DNA of 64,000 nt, taken from the NCBI RefSeq assembly GCF_900176165.1, contig NZ_FWWU01000008.1, positions 317,501 to 381,500 of the forward strand, written 5' to 3'. The number at the start of each line of letters is the position of its first letter. Position 1 is the stretch's first letter. This document shows, piece after piece, positions 45,649 to 54,178 of the stretch. A program made the translations under genes and the position numbers. The notes beneath the pieces were generated by a model. It made no database searches. It was not told the DNA's origin and saw only the letters and a list, made by a program, of their open reading frames with translations. This DNA is from Deinococcus hopiensis KR-140. GTDB lineage: Bacteria > Deinococcota > Deinococci > Deinococcales > Deinococcaceae.

Positions 45649-46890
45649 GTGCATCAGCAGGGTGAGAAGAATCAAAGTCAGCGAGCCGGAGAGAGCAAGA
45701 TGCTTACGGATCCTTCCGCTTCCAACGTGGCACCGATCGTCCTGATCGTGAGCGAGAACGCCGACGCCATCGTGGCAGAACTGCCCCATTACGTCCCTGC
45801 AGGAGAGCACTGGCAGCTCGCCCCCACGGCCACTTCTGAGGACGCCCTTCGGTTGACGCTCCCTCAGGCGCCCGATCTCATCGTGCTGCAGGCGGAGGCC
45901 CCCATACCGGAGACCCATCCGCTGTTCGAGTACGCCCGGGAGGTGTGGCCGGAAACATTTTTCCTGCTGAGCACCTCCTGCACGCGGGAGGAAGTACAGC
46001 CGTTGTTCTCCCGGTATGGGGATATGCCCCTCGCCTCGCCTGACCTCACGCCGCTGTGCGCTGCGATTGCCCACGAGGTGGCCACGCTCAGCCGCGGTTC
46101 ACTGCGGGGTCTTTCGCTCCCCAGTTTCCTGCAGACGATGGAGTGGGAAGCCAGGAGCCTGGCGATTCGCGTGCAGTCCGAGCAGGACTGGGGGCGGCTG
46201 CACCTCAAGCAGGGCCGGCTCGTGAATGCCTATGTTCACCGACAACAACGGTATGGGGAAGCGGCCGTGTTTGAAATTCTGACCTGGCAGGACACAGCGG
46301 TGACCATCGAGCGCTCCTACCACAACGAGCATGACGTGATCGGTCAATCTCTCGCGTCCCTGCTGATAAAGGCGAAACAGGCGGAACCGGAAGAGCTCAA
46401 GGCGGACGACCTCATCATCGAAGAGGACGCACAGGGCCAGGCACAAGAGGCCATCCCTTCCGCTCCGTCCCCCGTGCCCACAGAACTTTCCACGGAGGCC
46501 TCCTCCTCCGTGCCTTCCCAGGAGATCGATATGGCGAACGTCAAAGACACGCTGGATGCGGCCCTTAGGACGATTGATGGTGCCATCGCCGCAGCACTGG
46601 TCGATTACGGAAGTGGAATGGCCCTTGGGATGTTGGGCAGTGGCGTCAACCTGGAGGTAGCGGCCGCCGGGAATACGGAAGTGGTCCGCGCGAAAATGCG
46701 GACAATGGAAATGCTGGGTATTCAAGGTGGGATCGAGGACATCCTCATTACCCTGGACAAGCAATACCACATCCTGTACATCGTGCCGAACCAGAAACTG
46801 TTCATGTACCTGGTGCTCAGCAAGGACCAGTCCAATCTGGCGATGGCGCGATATAAGCTGCGCACCTTGACACAAGACCTGAGTGTTTGA
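45649..46890 (+). CDS. receiver-like/DUF4388/roadblock fusion, array copy 2
   Basis: 413 residues from GTG 45649, after GGGAAGGGGAAG; the paralogue at 49294 starts at the same place. Residues 20-130 look like a degenerate receiver (VLIVSENADAIVAELPHYVP; DLIVLQAEAP). Residues 140-235 are DUF4388-like (SLRGLSLPSFLQTMEWEARS, GRLHLKQGRLVNAYVHRQQR). Next comes an acidic/Pro-Ser linker, then a C-terminal roadblock domain (295-413) about 85-90% like the stand-alone copies by eye. It may link a GTPase switch to another signalling input. Confidence 0.85.
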   Translation: MHQQGEKNQSQRAGESKMLTDPSASNVAPIVLIVSENADAIVAELPHYVPAGEHWQLAPTATSEDALRLTLPQAPDLIVLQAEAPIPETHPLFEYAREVWPETFFLLSTSCTREEVQPLFSRYGDMPLASPDLTPLCAAIAHEVATLSRGSLRGLSLPSFLQTMEWEARSLAIRVQSEQDWGRLHLKQGRLVNAYVHRQQRYGEAAVFEILTWQDTAVTIERSYHNEHDVIGQSLASLLIKAKQAEPEELKADDLIIEEDAQGQAQEAIPSAPSPVPTELSTEASSSVPSQEIDMANVKDTLDAALRTIDGAIAAALVDYGSGMALGMLGSGVNLEVAAAGNTEVVRAKMRTMEMLGIQGGIEDILITLDKQYHILYIVPNQKLFMYLVLSKDQSNLAMARYKLRTLTQDLSV

Positions 46891-47142
46891 CGCTTAGGTG
46901 GGAATGGGCTCAGGCGGAAGGAGACACGGCTTCCTTCACCTCATGGATGACCAAAATTGGCCCCAATTGTTGGATCTCCTTCATCGGGAATCCCAAGGGG
47001 TTCCCAGCCCTGCATTGCTCTTGGAAATGGGTGCGGTCTCCTGACACATGTGGCCGAGTCTCCACTGCACCTCCTCGAAGACGAGAGGAGTTTAAAGGGA
47101 GCGAAGCATTCCTCCTTCGAGCAGTGAGACAGGGGCAATTGA

Positions 47143-47598
47143 ATGAACATTCAACCTAGAGAAGGCAGTGATTCATCCGAATTAATAAGTACTGAAACGA
47201 TCGCTATTGTCGATGGATTATTTGAGGTGCTGGACGTTGATTTCGGAGGACTTCTCAGGATTGAGCCAGCACACCTCCAGACGCTGTACTCACGCTCGAA
47301 GCACGGTGGCCTGGAAGGCTTTCCAGCAAACGATGATATCAACCCTTACTTGCTATGGAATGCGATGCGTCGGGGTAGACCAACGTTTGTTGACGTCTTT
47401 ATTCATGGGCCTGAGTTATGGCAACCCTTGTCTAAGCTGGGCGTGACCGCTCTGGCGTTTGTGCCCTTCACACTCAGAGCGTCTACAATTTTGGCAGCTA
47501 TCCTGATCAGCTTTACCCCCGGACGAGTATGGACAGACGTTGAGCGCGAATTCCTTCGTCAAACCTACACCCGTGGTGTACCAACGCATCCCAACTGA
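47143..47598 (+). CDS. single GAF-like domain protein
   Basis: 151 residues, less GC-rich than its neighbours. VDGLFEVLDVDFGGLLRIEP, NPYLLWNAMRRGRPTFVDVF and ALAFVPFTLRASTILAAILI, followed by WTDVEREFLRQ, follow the strand-helix order of small GAF domains. It could bind a small ligand or act as an input module. No chromophore Cys pattern is evident. It lies between roadblock genes on the same strand and may belong to the same regulon. Confidence 0.55.
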   Translation: MNIQPREGSDSSELISTETIAIVDGLFEVLDVDFGGLLRIEPAHLQTLYSRSKHGGLEGFPANDDINPYLLWNAMRRGRPTFVDVFIHGPELWQPLSKLGVTALAFVPFTLRASTILAAILISFTPGRVWTDVEREFLRQTYTRGVPTHPN

Positions 47599-47820
47599 AT
47601 CTACCGAGGCATCCATTAAAAGGATGCGTAGGCTCCATTCTTTCCTTCTCCGCCCTCGCCAGGAAACCGAAAAAGCCGTGCCACATATCTGCTGATCCCT
47701 GCACACGTTCATCAAGAGTGTTCTCCGTGTGCGACTCTCTTGACTTCAGCCTCAGGTATCAAAGTGCTTTTCAAGCAGATCACTCCGGCGATGAATGCTT
47801 CCATTCCTCTGGAGGATCCC

Positions 47821-48606
47821 ATGACGAACTCAAAGACCAAGCGCGCCCGGAAGCCCAGAACGGCGGCCGCTCCCCCCTCCCCCATTCTGACTCAGGGGAG
47901 TGAACCTCCGGTGACGCCCAAGCCGACGCTGCGGCGCGGTGGCTCACCTCAGCAGGAAGAGAGCCCTGCTGTTCTCAAAGGCAAACGGAGCCGGCAACCG
48001 AAACAGGCGGCCACCTCGGTTACCCCTGAACTGAGCCCACCGGGTACAAGCGCTCTTCCTACAGAAGCCGGTTCTACAGTGCTGAAACGCAAGCGGAACC
48101 GGAAGCCTACACCAGCGGCTACTCCTCTCTCCTCCACGCCTGCCGGGAAGATGGAAGCGACGGTCGCGTCTGAACTGACTCTGAAGAGCACAAGCGCTCT
48201 CAGCCCAGCCGTGCGTTCAGTACCTGCACTTCAGGAGAAGGACCGAGCGAACGTGACAGAGGCCCTGGAGACTGCCCTTCGCACCATTGATGGTGCCCTG
48301 GCGACTGCGCTGGTGGATTACGGGAGTGGGCGAGCGCTGGGCATGCTAGGCAGCGGAATCAACCTCGAGGCCGCGGCCCTCGGAAACACAGCCGTCGTGC
48401 AAGCCAAGATGCGCACAATGGAGTTGATGGGCATTGCAGGGTCCATCGAGGACATCCTTATTACCCTGGAAACCCAATACCACATCTTGTACATCGTCCC
48501 CACGCACACCCTGTTTATGTACTTGGTCCTGGACAAGGACCAGGCCAACCTGGCACTGGCCCGCTTCAAATTGCGCAGTCTTACTCACGCACTGATGACC
48601 TCCTAG
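47821..48606 (+). CDS. roadblock protein with long basic disordered N-terminus, array copy 3
   Basis: 261 residues from ATG 47821, preceded by GGAGG. An upstream in-frame ATG is less likely. Residues 1-140 are low-complexity, rich in Lys, Pro, Ser and Thr, with repeated basic clusters (KGKRSRQPKQAATS; LKRKRNRKPTPAAT) that may bind nucleic acid or a partner. Residues 145-261 are a roadblock domain (VTEALETALRTIDGALATAL ... QYHILYIVPTHTLFMYLVLD). It is a more diverged member of the array. Confidence 0.8.
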   Translation: MTNSKTKRARKPRTAAAPPSPILTQGSEPPVTPKPTLRRGGSPQQEESPAVLKGKRSRQPKQAATSVTPELSPPGTSALPTEAGSTVLKRKRNRKPTPAATPLSSTPAGKMEATVASELTLKSTSALSPAVRSVPALQEKDRANVTEALETALRTIDGALATALVDYGSGRALGMLGSGINLEAAALGNTAVVQAKMRTMELMGIAGSIEDILITLETQYHILYIVPTHTLFMYLVLDKDQANLALARFKLRSLTHALMTS

Positions 48607-48637
48607 CAGCTCCCTGAATTCTTGCTCCTTTTTATCG

Positions 48638-48680
48638 CCCCAGACACGCTTTTTCAGGTGTAATGCTCAAGTAATGGGGT
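48638..48680 (+). promoter_or_regulatory. second copy of the roadblock upstream block
   Basis: This repeats the block at 45000-45040 (TTTTTCAGGTGTAATGCTCA and AGTAATGGGG). It sits about 115-155 bases before the gene at 48793, directly after the previous gene's stop. Confidence 0.5.
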
Positions 48681-48792
48681 TCTGCCAATCTCTGTCCAAG
48701 CACAAGCGAAATCAGAGCGCAGTCGAGAAGCAGTTCACCCATACATCCTATTGGCAGAGGCCAAGCCTGCTGCATTCCTTGAGGAGATCACC

Positions 48793-49152
48793 ATGACGAA
48801 CGTCAAAGACACGCTGGACGCCGCCCTCCGCACCATTGACGGCGCCATCGCCGCCGCCCTGGTCGACTACAGCAGTGGTATGGCCCTGGGCACGCTGGGG
48901 AGCGGTGTCAACCTGGAAATCGCCGCCGCCGGCAACACGGAAGTCGTGCGCGCCAAGATGCGCACGATGGAGATGCTCGGCATTCCGGGGTCCATCGAGG
49001 ACATCCTCATCACGCTGGACAAGCAGTACCACATCCTGTTCATCCTGCCGAGTCAGAAGCTGTTCATGTACCTGGTGCTGAACAAGGACCAGGCCAACCT
49101 GGCAATGGCCCGGTATAAACTCCGTGGCCTCGCTGACAACCTTACCGTCTGA
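48793..49152 (+). CDS. roadblock/LC7-like protein, array copy 4
   Basis: 119 residues from ATG 48793 after GAGGAGATCACC. The protein appears identical to that of 45156-45515, and the DNA differs at only a few third positions. Either the duplication is recent or gene conversion keeps the two alike. It is followed, like copy 1, by a DUF4388-roadblock fusion. Confidence 0.85.
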   Translation: MTNVKDTLDAALRTIDGAIAAALVDYSSGMALGTLGSGVNLEIAAAGNTEVVRAKMRTMEMLGIPGSIEDILITLDKQYHILFILPSQKLFMYLVLNKDQANLAMARYKLRGLADNLTV

Positions 49153-49293
49153 ACCAACGGTGCGTCGACTTCACTTCAGGTGGTGTTCGCCCCGACCATG
49201 CGTGGTGAGTAACGCCCCCATTCGGTCTGCTGGTGAAGAATCTATCCCTGGCGGCGAATTACTATTCTTCCAATAACCAGGGAAGGGGACAAC

Positions 49294-50571
49294 GTGTACC
49301 AGCAGAGCGGGGTGAACCAAAATCAACGCGCCAGGGAAAGCGAGATACGTACGGATCCTTCCGCCTTCAGCGTAGTACCGGTGGTCCTGATCGTGGGTCA
49401 GCATGCTGATGCCGTTGTGGCGGAACTGCGGCACAGTGCTCCTGGAGGGGAACACTGGCACCTCACTTCCTCTGCCACACCGGAAGATGCCCTTCGACTG
49501 ACGTTCGCTCCTGCGCCTGATTTGCTTGTGCTGCAGGTGGATGCGTCCATCTCCGAGACCCATCCGCTGTTCGAGTACGCCCGACTGGCCTGGCCAGAGA
49601 CGTTTTTCCTCCTCAGTACCCCCTGCACCCGGGAGGAAGTGCAGCCCCTGTTCTCCCAGTATGGGGACATGCCCCTGGCCTCGCCCGAGCTGGCCTCGCT
49701 GTGTGCTGCGATTGCTCACGAGGTGGCCACGCTCAGTCACGGATCGTTGCGCGGTCTCTCGCTGCCCAGCTTCCTGCAGATGATGGAATGGGAAGCCAAG
49801 AGCCTGGCGATTCGTGTGCAGTGCGAGCAGGACTGGGGGCGGTTGCACCTCAAGCAGGGCCGGTTGGTGGACGCGTACGTCCACCAGCAACAACGGTATG
49901 GGGAAGCGGCCGCGTTCGAGATTTTGAATTGGCAAGACACTACGGTGACCATCGAGCGTTCCTACCGCAATGAGCATGACGTTATCGGTCAACCCCTCAC
50001 GTCCCTGCTGATGGAAGCGATGAAGCGCAAAGACGAAGGGGCGCACGCCAAGGTGTTACGCCTGGATGACTTCATTCTTGACAAGGAGTCCAAAGAACCG
50101 CCTGTCCTGGAGTGGGACCAGGCACAAGCGGCCTTGCCCCCCACCTTGTTCCCCGCGCCTATTGTATTTCCCTCAGAGGAAAAGTCCTCCGTGACCATAC
50201 CGCAGTTCAACATAGCGAATGTCAAAGACACGTTGGATACGGCCCTCGAAACCATCGATGGAGCGATCGCCGCTGCTCTGGTAGATTACGGGAGCGGGAT
50301 GGCCCTCGGTATGGTGGGCAATGGTGTTCATTTGGAGATGGCCGCTGCCGGGAATACGGAGGTCATGCGGGCCTTGGTGGGGACACTGAAGATGCTGGGT
50401 ATTCAAGGTGGGATTGAGGACATCCTGATAACGCTGGACAAGCAGTATCACATCCTGTACATCGTGCCGAGCCATCCACTGTTCATTTACTTGGTGCTGA
50501 GCAAGGACCAGTCCAACCTGGCGATGGCGCGGTATAAACTGCGGACATTAACACAAGACCTCAATATTTAG
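49294..50571 (+). CDS. receiver-like/DUF4388/roadblock fusion, array copy 5
   Basis: 425 residues from GTG 49294 after GGGAAGGGGACAAC. It has the same three-part layout as 45649-46890: degenerate receiver (VLIVGQHADAVVAELRHSAP), DUF4388 (SLRGLSLPSFLQMMEWEAKS; GRLHLKQGRLVDAYVHQQQR), linker, roadblock (VKDTLDTALETIDGAIAAAL). The roadblock part has drifted more than the N-terminal part (NTEVMRALVGTLKMLGIQGG). It is the second half of the duplicated two-gene unit. Confidence 0.85.
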   Translation: MYQQSGVNQNQRARESEIRTDPSAFSVVPVVLIVGQHADAVVAELRHSAPGGEHWHLTSSATPEDALRLTFAPAPDLLVLQVDASISETHPLFEYARLAWPETFFLLSTPCTREEVQPLFSQYGDMPLASPELASLCAAIAHEVATLSHGSLRGLSLPSFLQMMEWEAKSLAIRVQCEQDWGRLHLKQGRLVDAYVHQQQRYGEAAAFEILNWQDTTVTIERSYRNEHDVIGQPLTSLLMEAMKRKDEGAHAKVLRLDDFILDKESKEPPVLEWDQAQAALPPTLFPAPIVFPSEEKSSVTIPQFNIANVKDTLDTALETIDGAIAAALVDYGSGMALGMVGNGVHLEMAAAGNTEVMRALVGTLKMLGIQGGIEDILITLDKQYHILYIVPSHPLFIYLVLSKDQSNLAMARYKLRTLTQDLNI

Positions 50572-50742
50572 CGCGCGTTCCGCCTCTGGCACCTTCCCAA
50601 GACAATACGAAGGCCTCTTGCCAGGATAATGGAGCAGAGATACTTCGCCTGAAAGCGAAGAGTGTCCAAAGTGTGATTTCATAGTCCGAAAACAGCAGTC
50701 GCAGAAATCAAGCGACTCTACGGGAGCATCATTATTCGGCAA

Positions 50743-50860
50743 ATGGACGACCATCCACAGCCGCACCTCGTGTGGCTGGACATCCGCATGTCCGACCTTG
50801 ACGGCTTCTCCACGGTGAAGCAGCTGCGCGAAGAAGATGCTGTCCAGAATTTCCCGCAAA
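50743..50860 (+). pseudogene. response-regulator receiver fragment
   Basis: PQPHLVWLDIRMSDLDGFST then VKQLREEDAVQNFP is the phosphoacceptor-Asp strand and the following helix of a receiver domain. The first strand and the C-terminal half are missing, and the DNA passes into an IS remnant. 50572-50742 shows no gene. Confidence 0.6.
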
Positions 50861-50967
50861 GATCACTTGCGCGGTCGACCCACAAGCGATTCAGGTGGAG
50901 TCAGCGGCTGGAGGACGTTCTTCTCGGCATCGGTGAGATCGTTTGGGGAGGTGAGGCCCGCGTCATG

Positions 50968-51733
50968 CGCGCACCACCTCCGCCCTATCATCCCTCCTTC
51001 CTCTAATCAGGCAAAACCCGCTCCCACACGTTTTTCAGACGCACTTTATCGCAGTTGGAAGACGCCCTGCATCCATGCAGACCGAGGATTTTTCGACCAA
51101 GCGTTGATGGCCGATTTCTCTGCCTACGGCTGGCACTGGAACATTCGCGGCAAAGGGCAGGTGTACCTCTTTGATGCTGCTGGGCATTGCCTTGGACGGT
51201 TCCGCGAGCAGTGAAGTCAACATGGTCGCTTGGCCGTGCAGCACGACGTCTACATCACAGCGCAGCGTTATGGACCCGTGAGTATCGCCGCGATCTTGCC
51301 ATTTGGCCGGAAAGACCCCTGGTTCATCGTGAGCGATGAACCGTACAGCACCCAGACGTTTGCGGAACATCACCAACGCACACAGATCGAAGAGGGGTTT
51401 TTGGACCTCAAGAGTGCGGTCTTGAACCTGGAAGACACTCATCTGGGTCAAACCCATCAACTGGAGCGGTTGCTGTTTGTGATGGGGCTGGCGTACGTGA
51501 TGCTGCTGAGTGAGGGGACGGCTGTGGTCGCTGCGAGAGAGCGGAGGACAGTGGATACCCATTGGCAGCGGGGGGTGAGCTATGCACAGCTGGGATGTCG
51601 TGCCGTTCGTCGGGCGTTGACGGAAAGAAGCCCTTTCCGACAGAGGCTCCGCCTCTCCCCCAACCCTGATCCTGAGCCTTCACGCCGACGAGGTTCCCCG
51701 CTTCGCTGGCACCTCATCCAAGGCTTCTCATGA
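50968..51733 (+). mobile_element. IS4-like element remnant with broken transposase
   Basis: Coding resumes at 51040 with CIHADRGFFDQALMADFSAY (second catalytic Asp) up to a stop at 51214. It continues in another frame from 51230 with QRYGPVSIAAILPFGRKDPW and HHQRTQIEEGFLDLKSAVLN, the Y/H-x-x-R-x-x-x-E-x-x-x-x-x-x-K signature of IS4-type enzymes. The N-terminal third with the first Asp is gone. The left 80 bases (50968-51043) occur inverted at 61818-61897 and may be the element's end. Confidence 0.6.
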
Positions 51734-51917
51734 CTTCTGTCAGGCTCTCAGGTCAGGCAGTCAAATCAATCGCCTCAGAAAATGAATGCGGCCCTCGAGG
51801 CACAGAGAGACAGTGTCCTTGGCCCCCTTGCCAAGCTTCAACGCAGGACCAGAAGGGAAAGGCGGTTGTGCTACGCTTTTCCTCTCAAAGTGCCCAAGAG
51901 GTTCCCTGGAGATCATT

Positions 51918-52082
51918 ATGAAACAGCAGCAAATTGTCAAAGTGGTACCGGCAGAACCCTCTCGCAGATACGAGCGTCCGACCCTGACTCCAATCGGCTC
52001 CTGGGGTCCTCAGGTGATTGCCTTATCCCTTCCTGGCGGCGCCTCTGTCCCCCGCCCATCCGGCTCCAGAGAGAGCTACTGA
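51918..52082 (+). CDS. RiPP (lasso-leader-like) precursor peptide, copy 1
   Basis: 54 residues with a GGAG ribosome site 8 bases before ATG 51918. Residues 18-27 (YERPTLTPIG) fit the Y-x-x-P-x-L-x-x-x-G leader motif recognised by RRE domains of lasso-peptide systems. The next segment, WGPQVIALSLPGGA, is identical to that of the second precursor at 61339 although the codons differ. The C-terminus (SVPRPSGSRESY) is variable, as expected for a core. The usual penultimate leader Thr is absent, and if the core starts at the GG there is no Asp/Glu at ring positions 7-9, so the mature product may not be a classical lasso. A McjB-like peptidase gene follows 10 bases later. Confidence 0.7.
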   Translation: MKQQQIVKVVPAEPSRRYERPTLTPIGSWGPQVIALSLPGGASVPRPSGSRESY

Positions 52083-52092
52083 TCTTGTAGGC

Positions 52093-52566
52093 GTGCTCTT
52101 CTGGCCTGCTTGGCGCCGACGGATGCGCCGCGCCATCTTGGTGTTGAGCCTGTTGCCGGACGCGGTTGCCGCCTGGCACGCCTTACGGGCTGGTGGCGAC
52201 CCACGCCAACACCTGACACGCTGGACTGTAGAGCAGACCCCCTCCATGTCCGTTTCGTCGGAATGGCTCACTGACTTGCTCGCTGCTGCCTCATGGTTAA
52301 CCCGACGGCTGTACCCGCGCTTGAATCAGCGCGGTACATGTCTGCCCCGTGCATACACGAGTTACCGGGCACTACGGCGGCTTGGGTATCCAGCGGTGTT
52401 TGTCAGTGGCTTGACCCGTACTGCCCAGGGCGTACAGGGACACGCCTGGATCGAAGGACCGCATGGCCCTTTGCTCGAGTACGGTGAGCTTTACAATCGT
52501 GAACGCTTTACACTGCAATTTCAGCATCCCGAAGAAACCGAAATACTGTGTATGCCCCAAGCTTGA
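52093..52566 (+). CDS. lasso-peptide B2-like leader peptidase (McjB C-terminal family)
   Basis: 157 residues from GTG 52093; ATG 52123 is an alternative. The second half carries the transglutaminase-like Cys protease signature of lasso B2 proteins. GTCLPRAYTSYRALRRLGYP holds the catalytic Cys83, and VQGHAWIEGPHGPLLEYG holds His117 and a nearby acidic residue. It would cut the leader from the precursor encoded just upstream. No RRE (B1) or asparagine-synthetase-like cyclase (C) gene is found in the window, so the locus is incomplete or uses partners elsewhere. Confidence 0.75.
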   Translation: MLFWPAWRRRMRRAILVLSLLPDAVAAWHALRAGGDPRQHLTRWTVEQTPSMSVSSEWLTDLLAAASWLTRRLYPRLNQRGTCLPRAYTSYRALRRLGYPAVFVSGLTRTAQGVQGHAWIEGPHGPLLEYGELYNRERFTLQFQHPEETEILCMPQA

Positions 52567-52730
52567 ATCTGGGGCATGGCTCGTGACGACGCGGAGGGGG
52601 AGGCAAGCCCTGACGAACCGAACCTCTCCCTATGCCGCGTATCTGGCCGATCTCACGGGTGCACTTCTCCTCACGATGAACCTTCGGTCTGTGCAGGTGG
52701 CCAGACCTTCTCCGCGACAACAGTCCGCTG

Positions 52731-52768
52731 CGCGGCCATCCCCCAGCTTGAGCTGGGGGATGGCCGCG
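52731..52768. repeat. perfect 17-bp-arm hairpin between convergent genes
   Basis: CGCGGCCATCCCCCAGC and its exact complement flank TTGA. A second, shorter hairpin (CCCCAGCC/GGCTGGGG) follows at 52799-52815. They lie between the B2 gene and the convergent S74 gene and may end both transcripts, although no T-run is present. Confidence 0.75.
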
Positions 52769-52817
52769 GTGCACTTACTCGCGCGTATTCCACGTGTCCC
52801 CAGCCAGGCTGGGGGGC

Positions 52818-54155
52818 TCACTCCGCGTTCTGCTCCAGCCGCGCGAGGCGGTCGAGAACGCTCTGCATCTGGGCCTTCAGGGCCGCGTTTTCCGAGGCCA
52901 ACTTCGCGTTGCCTTGTTTCAGGGCGGTGATCTCGCGGTCGCGCGCTTCGAGTTTCGCGTTGAGGCCCTGAACCGCGGCGAGGGCCACGCCGTCGGCGTC
53001 CACCGTGTTGATGGTCTTGTCCGTGGTGTTGAGGCCGAAGGCCGCGCGGAAGTCCTGCGCCATCACGCCCATGTGCCGCGGCGCGCCGGATTCTTCCTTG
53101 TAACGCCACGTCGTCACCGGCATCTTCACGACGCTTTCGAGCACCGCGCGTACGTCCACGGGCTTGAAGTCTGTCTTGGCGTTCTTGTCGCTCATGACGT
53201 TCCACGACGCGCCGCCCGCGTTGATGCTCACGCCCGCCGTCATGTTGGCGTTCGTGTACAGCCGGTAGCCTCCAGCGTAGCGGGAGTTGAACTGGTTGTT
53301 GCCACTCGGGGAGAGCCATCCTGTCGTGGAAGCGTCGGCGAGGACGAACGCCCCGTCATACTCCGTGCCCCCGCAAGAGAGCGGAGAGGTCACGGGCGCG
53401 GAGCACGTGGCGGCGCGATACCCCAGGGCAACCGCGTGGTCGCCGGCCGCGAGGACGGTGTAGCCCATCGCAGTCGATCCGTCCCCTGTCGCTTTCGCGT
53501 TGTAGCCGATTGCGGTCGCTGCGTTCTTGGCCGCTGTCGCGTTGTAGCCTATCGCGGTCGAATAGGTTGCGGTGGCCTCCGGGGCGTACCCGACGGCGAA
53601 CGAGCCGAATCCGCTCGCCGTCGAGTTGTACCCGCCCGCCCACGAGTAGAAGCCGACGTTGCTGTCGTCCCACTGCGTTCCACCGGTACCGATGCTGCCC
53701 GCACGAAACGCCGCCTTGAACGGATACCACATCATGCGCTCGCCCGCACCCGTTGCGGGAATAATGCCGTAACCGAGCGCTCCGGTGGCAACGAGGCTGC
53801 CGCTGCCGCTCACACGAAAACGATCGGCCAGCGGCGAGCCTGCGCGCAAGCGCAGCAACATGTTCCCGTTGGTCGTCTCGCCCGTGGTCGAGCTGATATC
53901 GCTGTTCTCAGCACGAAGCTCGCCCGTACGAAAGCGGCCGTTCGGCAAGATGAGGCGCTCGGGGGCGCCGTCGGTCGTGAGGTTGCCCATGTTGTTCACG
54001 CCCGTAAGCAAGGCCTGGAAGTTCGAGTTGATGTCGGCCGCCTTGATTGGCGTGCCCGACGAGAACGTGAAGGGCAAGGTGGTTTGGGCGAGGACCAGGC
54101 CGCCAAGGCTGAGCAGGGCCAGCGCGACGATCGAGCGGTTGTTGCGGTTGTTCAT
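52818..54155 (-). CDS. exported YadA-head-like protein with S74 chaperone domain, copy 1
   Basis: 445 residues from ATG 54155 after CAGGAGACTTGC. The signal peptide is MNNRNNRSIVALALLSLGGL, cleaved near AQ. A conserved start PFTFSSGTPIKAADINSNFQ follows. The middle holds head repeats of the A-x-G-Y-x-A-x-A type (STAIGYNATAAKNAATAIGY, MGYTVLAAGDHAVALGYRA). The peptidase-S74 domain runs from about 345 (VMSDKNAKTDFKPVDVRAVL, with the Ser and Lys of the self-cleaving dyad), and a coiled coil ends the protein. A trimeric surface fibre or tail-like protein is inferred. It lies downstream of a lipoprotein gene in one operon. Confidence 0.8.
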   Translation of the reverse strand: MNNRNNRSIVALALLSLGGLVLAQTTLPFTFSSGTPIKAADINSNFQALLTGVNNMGNLTTDGAPERLILPNGRFRTGELRAENSDISSTTGETTNGNMLLRLRAGSPLADRFRVSGSGSLVATGALGYGIIPATGAGERMMWYPFKAAFRAGSIGTGGTQWDDSNVGFYSWAGGYNSTASGFGSFAVGYAPEATATYSTAIGYNATAAKNAATAIGYNAKATGDGSTAMGYTVLAAGDHAVALGYRAATCSAPVTSPLSCGGTEYDGAFVLADASTTGWLSPSGNNQFNSRYAGGYRLYTNANMTAGVSINAGGASWNVMSDKNAKTDFKPVDVRAVLESVVKMPVTTWRYKEESGAPRHMGVMAQDFRAAFGLNTTDKTINTVDADGVALAAVQGLNAKLEARDREITALKQGNAKLASENAALKAQMQSVLDRLARLEQNAE

Positions 54156-54178
54156 GCAAGTCTCCTGTGGTGGGGCGC

